DNA of 29,495 bases. Source: Lachnospiraceae bacterium (GTDB lineage: Bacteria > Bacillota_A > Clostridia > Lachnospirales > Lachnospiraceae). Both the position numbers and the translations under genes were made by a program. This document shows positions 23,865 to 29,495 of this stretch, piece after piece (the stretch's first letter is position 1; each line of letters opens with the position of its first letter). A model generated the notes under the pieces. That model had not been told where the DNA came from. It did no database searches and worked only from the letters and a program-made list of their open reading frames with translations. Location of the stretch: the NCBI GenBank assembly GCA_017542725.1, contig JAFXWR010000120.1:1-29495 (forward strand), read 5' to 3'.

Positions 23865-25137
23865 TAGAATTTCCTCCCGTAAATCTAATAATAGTTGTAA
23901 CTGGCATATTCTTATCTTCAGGATGCGAGCTTACCAAGCCTCTTTTTTCTCTCTTGTATTCTTTAATAATCAAAAAATCTTTGTGCACCCTTCCCCATGA
24001 AATGGTTTTATTTTTTGTTATAAAGAATTCCACATGCCCTTCTCTGCATAATAAATCTCCAGTTTTAGGCTCAAATTTAGACAATGAAATGTTTTGGGCA
24101 TTAGACGCTATTTTATCGTATGGTATTATTTCAAACTTCTTATCTTTTAGTATTTTTTTCGTAAAACTATTTAAATCCAAATACATTGTTGAACTCGTCC
24201 CCCAAAGATCTATATCATATGCCGTCCTATTCTCTTGTTTCTCATCCTTTAGTATTTCTTTATTTATGTAATGATAATAAACTGCAGCTGCAAACTTTGA
24301 GCTATCATCAATCACACAATAATTCTTCCACTCTTTGTCTATCTCTTCACCTTCAGCATTTTTCAATGTTTCCATTCCAGACTTACTATAAATGTTATCT
24401 CCCTTGCCATATCCAGCATCTTTAAATAAATCACATCTATAGATTGCCATGTCTGTTGGTATGCCCTTATCATAAACCGCTGGTAAAATTCGCTTATTAT
24501 TTTTCAGTTCATATTTACTGTAGTACTCTCTGTCAAGATAATTTCTCCACTTTGTATATGCCGAATCACTTGCTGCGGTTTTTGCTATGTTTTCAATTTC
24601 TATAATATTTTTCTGACCGCCTAATTGTGTGTAAACATTGTTCACATACCAATTGCTTACTTCAAATAAACAAATTAAGAACTTCTGAGTTTCTGTATCA
24701 AGTTGACCAAATTCATATAGTCGCATATAATTTATAATTAAATTAACTTCACTATTGGATAAGTCGTCTTCATCATCATATGCAAACTTATTAACTCTTT
24801 TCACATAATTATCTAAATTAAGTTTTAACCCTGCTCTGCAATTTAAGCAAATATCGTAATTTTCATTTTCCAATATTGTTTCTATATTTTCGTTTGACTT
24901 AAGTTGATATTTCTCACTTACTCTATTGATTCCATCACTATAAGTATGTACTTTCCCAGTCCTAGTATTTATTATATATTTATACTCTTCGTTATTATTA
25001 CTGACATTTATAAGAGAATCATCTTTTGCTACTTCGTTTATTATAACTTTACTTCTTTTCTCTTTAGTGCAAGAAAAGCAAGTTGTTATCACCAAAATAG
25101 AAAAGATTAATTTTTTACATAAAATTTTATTCAGCAT
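23854..25137 (-). CDS. Putative secreted lipoprotein with degenerate metal-binding motif and NlpC/P60-like tail
   Basis: 427 aa from ATG 25137; a GTG four codons upstream (25149) is possible, and neither has a clear ribosome site. Residues 1-22 form a signal peptide ending ITTCFSC, so lipidation at one of these cysteines is likely. Residues 52-103 (YIINTRTGKVHTY...YDICLNCRAGL) resemble the small Ada-like zinc motif often attached to secreted enzymes; the CxxC is kept, while the cysteine after His is replaced. The C-terminal ~150 residues look like an NlpC/P60 or CHAP peptidase: IDDSSKFAAAVYYHY corresponds to the usual DCSGFV helix, but Asp occupies the catalytic Cys place, and PKTGDLLCREGHVEFFI (around 357-373) fits the histidine strand. 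It could be an inactive or altered wall hydrolase. It overlaps the following gene. Confidence 0.68.
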   Translation of the reverse strand: MLNKILCKKLIFSILVITTCFSCTKEKRSKVIINEVAKDDSLINVSNNNEEYKYIINTRTGKVHTYSDGINRVSEKYQLKSNENIETILENENYDICLNCRAGLKLNLDNYVKRVNKFAYDDEDDLSNSEVNLIINYMRLYEFGQLDTETQKFLICLFEVSNWYVNNVYTQLGGQKNIIEIENIAKTAASDSAYTKWRNYLDREYYSKYELKNNKRILPAVYDKGIPTDMAIYRCDLFKDAGYGKGDNIYSKSGMETLKNAEGEEIDKEWKNYCVIDDSSKFAAAVYYHYINKEILKDEKQENRTAYDIDLWGTSSTMYLDLNSFTKKILKDKKFEIIPYDKIASNAQNISLSKFEPKTGDLLCREGHVEFFITKNKTISWGRVHKDFLIIKEYKREKRGLVSSHPEDKNMPVTTIIRFTGGNSNEK

Positions 25138-25148
25138 ATTATTATACA

Positions 25149-25187
25149 CTTAATTGCTTTTACAACTTCATCTATATTTGATAATAT
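25149..25187 (-). pseudogene. Remnant resembling the 5' end of a sirtuin gene
   Basis: Minus-strand codons from 25187 read I-L-S-N-I-D-E-V-V-K-A-I-K, against M-I-S-N-I-D-E-V-V-K-I-I-K at the start of the sirtuin at 22677. The stretch GATGAAGTTGTAAAA is identical in both. The start codon is changed to ATA and homology stops at the lipoprotein start. It may be the scar of a recombination or duplication; chance similarity over 13 codons is less likely but possible. Confidence 0.45.
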
Positions 25188-25206
25188 AACTTTCCGTTTA
25201 TAATAA

Positions 25207-25235
25207 AGAATAGAATAATATTTTAAATCGTTCAA
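25207..25235 (-). promoter_or_regulatory. Possible promoter of the lipoprotein pair
   Basis: Minus-strand -35 TTGAAC (25235-25230), 17-nt spacer, -10 TATTCT (25212-25207), about 70 nt before the start codon. Both boxes are imperfect, and the region is so AT-rich that chance matches are expected. Confidence 0.3.
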
Positions 25236-25299
25236 TATTTTTCATTTGCAATTCCTTAGCAATTATTACCCTTCAATTTGGATTTTTATACTCTATATT

Positions 25300-25734
25300 T
25301 TACTTACAGAAATCTATACATTCTTTACTTGGCATTCTAAAGGTAAAGCATGTATTATTCTTATAATTTGATATTGCAAAATCTCCTTTATTAATTATAT
25401 CAGTTCCAATTAGTAAATCCAAATTCTGTGCTCCTATTTTAGAACTACACATTTTAACTTGTTTTATTTTCATATTATTAGGTAAAACAATATCAACCAA
25501 ATATGTATATGCAAGTCCTGCCCCCGACGGCGTATAAAATGAGACTTTTCCAGTTGGACTTAAATTGAGCAACTTTACTAATTCCTCAGATATACAACAA
25601 CAATTAGCACCTGTATCCCATAGTGCTTTTACAGTCAGCGAACTCTTATTATTAATTATTGTAGTGTCAGTTGTTATTTTTTCTACTAACCCATTATATA
25701 TAATTGTAAAACTATTTTTACTATTCTTAGCCAT
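25300..25734 (-). CDS. Single-domain retropepsin-like aspartic protease (clan AA)
   Basis: 144 aa. LWDTGANCCCIS (residues 38-49) is the active-site DTGA loop of retropepsins, with Asp40 as the catalytic residue; one active site per chain means that it should work as a homodimer. A flap-like hairpin lies at about 64-80 (VSFYTPSGAGLAYT), and LDLLIGTDIINKGDFAI (105-121) is the hydrophobic-hydrophobic-Gly strand and following helix of the fold. There is no signal peptide or membrane segment, so it is probably cytoplasmic. Seven cysteines, three adjacent to the active site, are unusual. It overlaps the preceding gene by 8 nt and is the last of a three-gene cassette. Its substrate is unknown. Confidence 0.86.
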   Translation of the reverse strand: MAKNSKNSFTIIYNGLVEKITTDTTIINNKSSLTVKALWDTGANCCCISEELVKLLNLSPTGKVSFYTPSGAGLAYTYLVDIVLPNNMKIKQVKMCSSKIGAQNLDLLIGTDIINKGDFAISNYKNNTCFTFRMPSKECIDFCK

Positions 25735-25975
25735 TATATTTCACCAACGAAGAAATATAAACATTATCAGCTGTCCCGTCAGCACTAAGTCTTTGCACAA
25801 TAAATGTCCCTATTTTTTCCTTCTTCTGAGTCTTTAAGACACCTTCTGCATATGTTTTATACTTTCCTATAACTTTATGATTTTTTATAGCAACATAAAC
25901 ATCTCCATATTTGTTATATAGAGTTCCAACATTATTAGCAAACCACTTGTATTCTTTGTCAACAGTTGTCATCAT
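25727..25975 (-). CDS. Small DUF5678-like protein
   Basis: 82 aa. The pattern EYKWFANNVGTLYNKYGDVYVAIKNHKVIGKYKTYAEGV, then GTFIVQRLS, matches the small DUF5678-type domain (short alpha/beta unit: a helix, the strand YVAIK, a turn, VIGKY, a helix, a strand). The C-terminal part TADNVYISSLVKYNG is short. The function of this family is unknown to me. The start ATG overlaps the stop of the 64-aa gene (ATGA), with GAGGTGG upstream, and the end overlaps the protease gene by 8 nt. Such tight overlaps imply fixed stoichiometry or interaction with the protease; this is inference. Confidence 0.72.
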   Translation of the reverse strand: MMTTVDKEYKWFANNVGTLYNKYGDVYVAIKNHKVIGKYKTYAEGVLKTQKKEKIGTFIVQRLSADGTADNVYISSLVKYNG

Positions 25976-26166
25976 ACATCCACCTCGTTTTTATTCTCTT
26001 CAATTTTGATTTTTTCTCCGTTTGGCATCAGTTTAATTACACACTGCAACTCATCATCCCACTGAATAAGTGGGAAGCCCATAATTTTTAATCCTTCTCT
26101 TTCCATCTCAACAGCTTTCTGGATTCTTCTATGGATTTCTTCGTCTGTCATCGTATCAAAACTCAT
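25972..26166 (-). CDS. Small acidic protein heading the protease cassette
   Basis: 64 aa from ATG 26166. An ATG three codons upstream directly touches GGAGG, leaving no spacing, whereas ATG 26166 has the usual 9 nt. It begins MSFDTMTDEEIHRRIQKAVEMEREGLKIMGFPLIQWDDE, a charged helix followed by a short beta-rich part (CVIKLMPNGEKIKIEEN). It contains no cysteine cluster, signal peptide or membrane segment. I do not recognise the family. It has a near-consensus promoter and is translationally coupled to the DUF5678-like gene. Possible roles include a partner or inhibitor of the protease, but nothing in the sequence proves this. Confidence 0.7.
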   Translation of the reverse strand: MSFDTMTDEEIHRRIQKAVEMEREGLKIMGFPLIQWDDELQCVIKLMPNGEKIKIEENKNEVDV

Positions 26167-26186
26167 AAATGTCATCCTCCGTTATT

Positions 26187-26215
26187 ATATTAACATATAT
26201 ATGCGTTTTTTTCAA
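26187..26215 (-). promoter_or_regulatory. Promoter of the retropepsin cassette
   Basis: Minus-strand -35 TTGAAA (26215-26210), 17-nt spacer, -10 TAATAT (26192-26187), about 20 nt before the start codon at 26166 with GGAGG between. The spacer contains the alternating tract CATATATATG, itself a palindrome that could be an operator. Confidence 0.65.
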
Positions 26216-26244
26216 ATCTCAAAAATAAAAATAACCGCTATAAT

Positions 26245-26679
26245 TTAAATATTCAATTTACAATAATACACCTCATTCTTTAGTGGTAATTTTTCAAGCA
26301 ACTCTTTCTCGAAAATTTCTAGTTTATCATAGCGACTTTTATCAGCCTTAAGTTCTTTTATATTTATAGCCTTGTAATCATTTTTGTCAGGGCTACTCTT
26401 TTTAACTTTCTCAAAATATGTCTTGCCAAGTTCGCCATCTTTTTTCACGATATCATACTGCAAATTTTTATCATTTCCAGGTTCATGCAATAGTATAATG
26501 TTGTTTTCAATTAAATAATCCCATATCATAGCGACAACCGATTCCTCAGAAATTGGAAATGTCAATTCTTTCACAATCTCACTTATCGGTTTTTTATTTT
26601 TGAACTTTGCTATCACTTCATTTCTACATGCGAAATCTTTTACAAAGTTTGATAATGTTTTGTTAAATTGCTCTCCCAT
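26245..26679 (-). CDS. Unknown 144-aa protein, possible winged-helix-like N-terminal part
   Basis: 144 aa, soluble, mostly helical and highly charged. Residues 14-60 (DFACRNEVIAKFKNKKPISEIVKELTFPISEESVVAMIWDYLIENNIILL) show the helix-turn-helix-strand rhythm of a small winged-helix domain, but the match is only by pattern. The C-terminal half is lysine-rich with a long charged helix (RYDKLEIFEKELLEKL). It begins 4 nt after the YjjG-like gene and is probably co-transcribed with it. The ribosome site (GGGGTTAGAG) is inside the preceding gene. No catalytic motif is seen. The protein could be a regulator or accessory factor; the function is open. Confidence 0.72.
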   Translation of the reverse strand: MGEQFNKTLSNFVKDFACRNEVIAKFKNKKPISEIVKELTFPISEESVVAMIWDYLIENNIILLHEPGNDKNLQYDIVKKDGELGKTYFEKVKKSSPDKNDYKAINIKELKADKSRYDKLEIFEKELLEKLPLKNEVYYCKLNI

Positions 26680-26683
26680 TTAT

Positions 26684-27376
26684 TCACTCTAACCCCAGTA
26701 TTTTGTAGACCTCCCGCAAGTCCCTTATATCGTAATCCACCCTCGGTCTCTCATTGTGACCTTTGCCTTTGGGGTTATACCATACAGTTTTTATTCCTGC
26801 ATTCTCCCCGCCTTGAATGTCACTTGAGATGGAGTCTCCTACTATGATAACTTCAGATTTATCAGTAACTCCTATCTTGTCAAACACATAGTCAAAAAAC
26901 TCCACACTTGGTTTTTCAAATCCTATCTCATCTGATAAAAATATATCATCAAAAAGTTCGTCAAATTTTGATTTCTTTAATTTGTTCCTTTGCGCTACGG
27001 TCGTGCCATTTGACACTAAGTATTGTCTCACTTTCCCTTTAAGTGACTTAACTATGTTGTAACTATCATCCAAATAAATAATAGTATCGCCAAGTGCTAA
27101 CTGATATTCATCATTAAAGCGACTCGCGATACTATTATCTAAATTATATAAATTTAAAAAATCTACATATCTTTGAACTAAGCCGAATTTCTTATCTATT
27201 TCTTTTTTTTCAAATTTTCTCCAGTATGCTTTGTTGATTTTATCATACTCTTTAAGCATACTGTCTGTGCAAGGTCCAAGATTATATTTTGCAAACAAAG
27301 ACTTTATGGCATTCTTTTCAGCAATGTCAAAATCAAGTAACGTATTATCCAAATCCCATAAAATCGTTTTTATCAA
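26684..27376 (-). CDS. HAD-superfamily nucleotidase, YjjG-like
   Basis: 230 aa. Motif I is LWDLDNTLLDFD (residues 6-17); the sequence DLDNT in place of DLDGT is typical of YjjG-type pyrimidine nucleotidases. Motif II is YLVSNGTTVAQRNKL (119-133), motif III Lys lies in GFEKPSVEFFDY (around 153-164), and motif IV is VGDSISSDIQGGENAG (179-194), followed by KTVWYNPKG. A helical cap occupies about 18-95. The family dephosphorylates non-canonical or excess nucleoside monophosphates. The start is TTG 27376, with AGAGG 8 nt upstream; no ATG fits. It lies 16 nt after the YjiH-like permease gene, a sensible partner if that protein handles nucleosides. The exact substrate is not predicted. Confidence 0.88.
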   Translation of the reverse strand: MIKTILWDLDNTLLDFDIAEKNAIKSLFAKYNLGPCTDSMLKEYDKINKAYWRKFEKKEIDKKFGLVQRYVDFLNLYNLDNSIASRFNDEYQLALGDTIIYLDDSYNIVKSLKGKVRQYLVSNGTTVAQRNKLKKSKFDELFDDIFLSDEIGFEKPSVEFFDYVFDKIGVTDKSEVIIVGDSISSDIQGGENAGIKTVWYNPKGKGHNERPRVDYDIRDLREVYKILGLE

Positions 27377-27392
27377 TACAAAACCTCTTCAT

Positions 27393-28772
27393 TTAACCAA
27401 AAACTGGTATTCCAAATAGTGGATATAAAAATCTAACCATAAGTGAAGCGAGTATGAGTGCAAGTATAACTCTCTCTATCCAAAGTATAAGTATGTCTTT
27501 TATAGTTATTTCCATATCAGATGTAAGTAGGCAAGGTATACTTCCTGTAAAGAAAATTACTTCGGCGATACTTGCAACTGCCATAGTCATCTGAGTGAAG
27601 AGTGATGTATTTCCAACTATGCCAGCTGGCAAAAACATATCAGCAATTGATATTGCACATCCCTTCGCAAGTATAAATGCCTCTTCGCCGTATCCTAGAA
27701 GTTTTGCAAATGGATAATATATATATGCTATGCCATTAAATATAGGCGTGTACTCTGCAAGAAGTAGTGCTATAAATCCAATTGATAAAAGTACAGGTGG
27801 CACATTTAGTAGCATCATCATTCCATCTTTTAAATTATTTACAAGACATTTTGTAAAACTCTCGCTTTTACTACAAGCAGTTAATCCTTCCTCTATTGCC
27901 TTTGGGATAATTTCTTTTGCACTTATCTTTTTTTCTTTTTCAACTATCTTACCTTTATATCCCACATCTTCCTTACTTGATATTGGATAAATTCTCGCTG
28001 TGATAGCTGTGACTATAGCAGTTATAAGAATTGATGTTAAGAAAAAAGTTCCCCAATTCATAAGTAAATATCTCTTATCGGCTATACCACCAAGTGCTTT
28101 TGAAACTATCACCATAAAAGAAATTGCTACTGTTGAAAATCCTGTCGCTATTATAGTCGCTTCTTTCTTTGTGTAACCACCTTCTTTGTAGGTTCTATTG
28201 GTGATTAAAACTCCCACAGAGCATCCTCCAACAAATGATGCAGAGATGTCCACAGCAGATTTTCCTGGAGTTTTGAAAATTGGTCTCATAAGTGGATTGA
28301 AAAATACTCCGATAAAATCCATAAGCCCATAGTTAAGTAAAAATGGAAGTGCAAGTGAAGCTATAGGAAGTAGTGTTGCAACTGGAAGTGTGATTCTGTA
28401 ATACATAAATGGTAACATATTTTCATCGTAGAACTTCGCAGGTACAAAACTTGGTTTGAAGATCCAAATTAACATTATAGGAATCGCTATCAAGTTGATA
28501 AATGAGAATATCATTGACACCTTAGTTTTATTCCATGTCTTAGTAACAAATGGTGCCAGCGCTCCTATAAATATAATTATAGGTCCGTAGATGTCGTCAA
28601 ACTTAGGAATCATCCTTAGAAGTGTGACAACGTGGTCAATCGGAATAGTTTTCAAGTCGTAACCGATTGACGGAATTTTGATTCTGATAGTTATGAAAAA
28701 TAGCAGGATTGCTATAAAATTCATAACTAAAAACTTGCAGACATTTTGTCCGCTTCTTACCTCTTTTGTCAT
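27393..28772 (-). CDS. YjiH-family membrane protein with nucleoside-recognition (Gate) domain
   Basis: 459 aa with about ten to eleven hydrophobic segments (first at FLVMNFIAILLFFITI, residues 14-29). KTPGKSAVDISASFVGGCSVGVLITNRTYKEGGYTKKEATIIATGFSTV (around 167-215) and GMMMLLNVPPVLLSIGFIALLLAEYTP (around 318-344) are characteristic of the YjiH/nucleoside-recognition family, whose Gate motifs also occur in nucleoside transporters and in spore maturation proteins SpmA and SpmB. The start has AAGGAG 6-10 nt upstream. It is preceded by a leader of about 100 nt with hairpins and is followed by a YjjG-like nucleotidase, so purine/pyrimidine handling is plausible. The transported substrate is not known for this family. 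Confidence 0.9.
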   Translation of the reverse strand: MTKEVRSGQNVCKFLVMNFIAILLFFITIRIKIPSIGYDLKTIPIDHVVTLLRMIPKFDDIYGPIIIFIGALAPFVTKTWNKTKVSMIFSFINLIAIPIMLIWIFKPSFVPAKFYDENMLPFMYYRITLPVATLLPIASLALPFLLNYGLMDFIGVFFNPLMRPIFKTPGKSAVDISASFVGGCSVGVLITNRTYKEGGYTKKEATIIATGFSTVAISFMVIVSKALGGIADKRYLLMNWGTFFLTSILITAIVTAITARIYPISSKEDVGYKGKIVEKEKKISAKEIIPKAIEEGLTACSKSESFTKCLVNNLKDGMMMLLNVPPVLLSIGFIALLLAEYTPIFNGIAYIYYPFAKLLGYGEEAFILAKGCAISIADMFLPAGIVGNTSLFTQMTMAVASIAEVIFFTGSIPCLLTSDMEITIKDILILWIERVILALILASLMVRFLYPLFGIPVFG

Positions 28773-28784
28773 AATTTTCTCCTT

Positions 28785-28901
28785 AACAAAATTGTTTTAT
28801 CCTATGTGCATACAGATTTACACATAGAGTGCGAATGTAATGACTTTATACATTCACATTTAAGATTGTCTCCCACCACCAAATACAATTATATCAAATT
28901 G
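28785..28901 (-). promoter_or_regulatory. Structured upstream region of the YjiH-like gene
   Basis: The 178-nt gap contains a possible -10 TATAAT (28893-28888) with a poor -35 (TACTAA, 28916-28911), framed by the dyad CAATT...AATTG (28886-28901). Downstream in the presumed leader are a stem GAATGTA/TACATTC (28833-28839 with 28849-28855), a perfect 7-bp stem CTATGTG/CACATAG (28802-28808 with 28821-28827), and AACAAAATTGTT (28785-28796) just before the ribosome site. No known riboswitch class is recognised. Confidence 0.4.
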
Positions 28902-28920
28902 TCATATATTTTAGTAGAGC

Positions 28921-28950
28921 AAAAAAATAAGGCACTCTTGCCTTATTTTT
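28921..28950 (-). terminator. Rho-independent terminator after the exonuclease gene
   Basis: The stem AAAAATAAGGCA/TGCCTTATTTTT with a 4-nt loop has A and T runs on both sides, so it could work in either direction. It starts 1 nt after the exonuclease stop codon. Confidence 0.85.
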
Positions 28951-29495
28951 TTATTCTCCTATAAATAAGAGATTTAAATCATCAATCATCGCCCTCTTCG
29001 CACCATTATCCATATGCGGTATTTCATTTCTTTCAAGATACTCTACTAATTTATTTTTGAAATGCACTAAGTCGTCACTTACCACTGTAGCATTTTCTTC
29101 TTTTATCCTTCTATTCCTCTTGTAACTTATAAGTTCTTCTCTCTCTTTACTAAGCTGCAGATAAATTTTCTCATTGTAACCCGAACTATTTATCTTGTAG
29201 TATATCATTGCTAGGTCTATCGCATCCTGAAGTGCATCATGTATTACTGGTCCATCTATCTCACAAACTGCTTTCAAAAACGGCAATCCTTGCTCACCTA
29301 TTTTGCCTTTAGTTTTTTTCTTTAAATCATTTCGTACATCATATAGGAGTCTTGAAATATATCTACCATCTCGTTTTTTATCATAGAGTTCTATAGTCTT
29401 ATCAAGTATTCTCTTATCCTCAAGTCCATAGCAATATACATTTTTTATTGCGTACTTTTTTAATAATCTAGCGACTTTAGCAGAAATTTTTTCAA
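28951..29495 (-). CDS. DnaQ-type 3'-5' exonuclease, C-terminal part (cut by window edge)
   Basis: The minus-strand frame is open from base 29495 to the stop at 28951 (180 residues visible); an internal TTG at 29286 is not a likely start because coding continues upstream. Residues EKISAKVARLLKKYAIKNVYCYG and LPFLKAVCEIDGPVIHDALQDAIDLAMIYYK resemble the later part of an RNase T/DnaQ-fold exonuclease; HDALQDA is the ExoIII motif supplying the His and last metal-binding Asp. The N-terminal Exo I motif would lie outside the window. A charged tail of about 75 residues follows (SKEREELISYKRNRR), ending FIGE. The assignment rests mainly on the ExoIII motif, so KapD-like or other exonucleases are equally possible. 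Confidence 0.7.
   Translation of the reverse strand, partial: EKISAKVARLLKKYAIKNVYCYGLEDKRILDKTIELYDKKRDGRYISRLLYDVRNDLKKKTKGKIGEQGLPFLKAVCEIDGPVIHDALQDAIDLAMIYYKINSSGYNEKIYLQLSKEREELISYKRNRRIKEENATVVSDDLVHFKNKLVEYLERNEIPHMDNGAKRAMIDDLNLLFIGE

Noticed and set aside
26244..26245. Terminator between the 144-aa gene and the retropepsin cassette
   Set aside because: The sequence is A/T-rich but no stem longer than about 3 bp precedes the T-rich part (26216-26240).
28773..28920. Purine riboswitch before the YjiH-like gene
   Set aside because: The conserved loop sequences of the purine aptamer are absent; only simple inverted repeats are visible.
1..29495. tRNA, rRNA, insertion sequence or prophage genes
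   Set aside because: None was recognised; no transposase or integrase motif is seen in any frame.

Overview
The window is AT-rich DNA in which every recognised gene lies on the minus strand. Gene content points to an anaerobic low-GC Clostridia, plausibly Lachnospiraceae-like: a homodimeric-type pyruvate:ferredoxin oxidoreductase, a GlgC/GlgD pair with glgB, glgP and glgA in one operon, an ECF-type BioY, a Gram-positive cell-wall-binding-repeat protein and a YjiH-type permease. The family assignment is an inference; there is no rRNA, tRNA or phylogenetic marker to fix it.

Layout, in order of transcription (high to low coordinates). 29495-28951: C-terminal part of a DnaQ-type exonuclease, closed by a terminator. 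28772-26245: YjiH-like membrane protein, YjjG-like HAD phosphatase and an unknown 144-aa protein. 26215-25300: a strong promoter drives a compact three-gene cassette (64-aa acidic protein, 82-aa DUF5678-like protein, single-domain retropepsin-like protease). 25235-23292: a putative lipoprotein with a degenerate metal-binding motif and an NlpC/P60-like tail, overlapping a small membrane-anchored protein. 23094-20232: HipB-like regulator with a palindromic operator, a sirtuin, and a membrane-anchored tandem GNAT protein, which looks like an acetylation eraser plus writer. 20183-16539: PFOR with its own promoter, ended by a repeat-derived hairpin. 16467-14897: a polytopic membrane protein and a beta-phosphoglucomutase-like HAD, ended by a terminator. 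14808-7303: one surface-glycan operon (1262-residue fused glycosyltransferase, hddC, bioY, gmhB, gmhA, cell-wall-binding protein) with a near-leaderless promoter and a terminal hairpin. 7302-1: glycogen operon glgB-glgP-glgC-glgD-glgA, with glgA cut by the window edge.

GlgC/GlgD would make ADP-glucose, GlgA and GlgB build and branch glycogen, and GlgP degrades it. GmhA, GmhB and HddC supply three of the four steps to GDP-D-glycero-alpha-D-manno-heptose; the kinase step is missing as a separate gene, and the fused glycosyltransferase upstream carries a kinase-like domain. That protein probably assembles a heptose-containing surface polymer.

The most striking feature is a family of short palindromic repeats (head GTAGGGG, tail CCCG; two variants) scattered through the lower two thirds. 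Copies sit in glg intergenic gaps, supply a stop codon, abut a ribosome binding site, act as a probable terminator, and are translated in frame inside GlgA (three tandem copies) and BioY. Other candidates for novelty are the sirtuin/GNAT operon, the retropepsin cassette and the giant glycosyltransferase.
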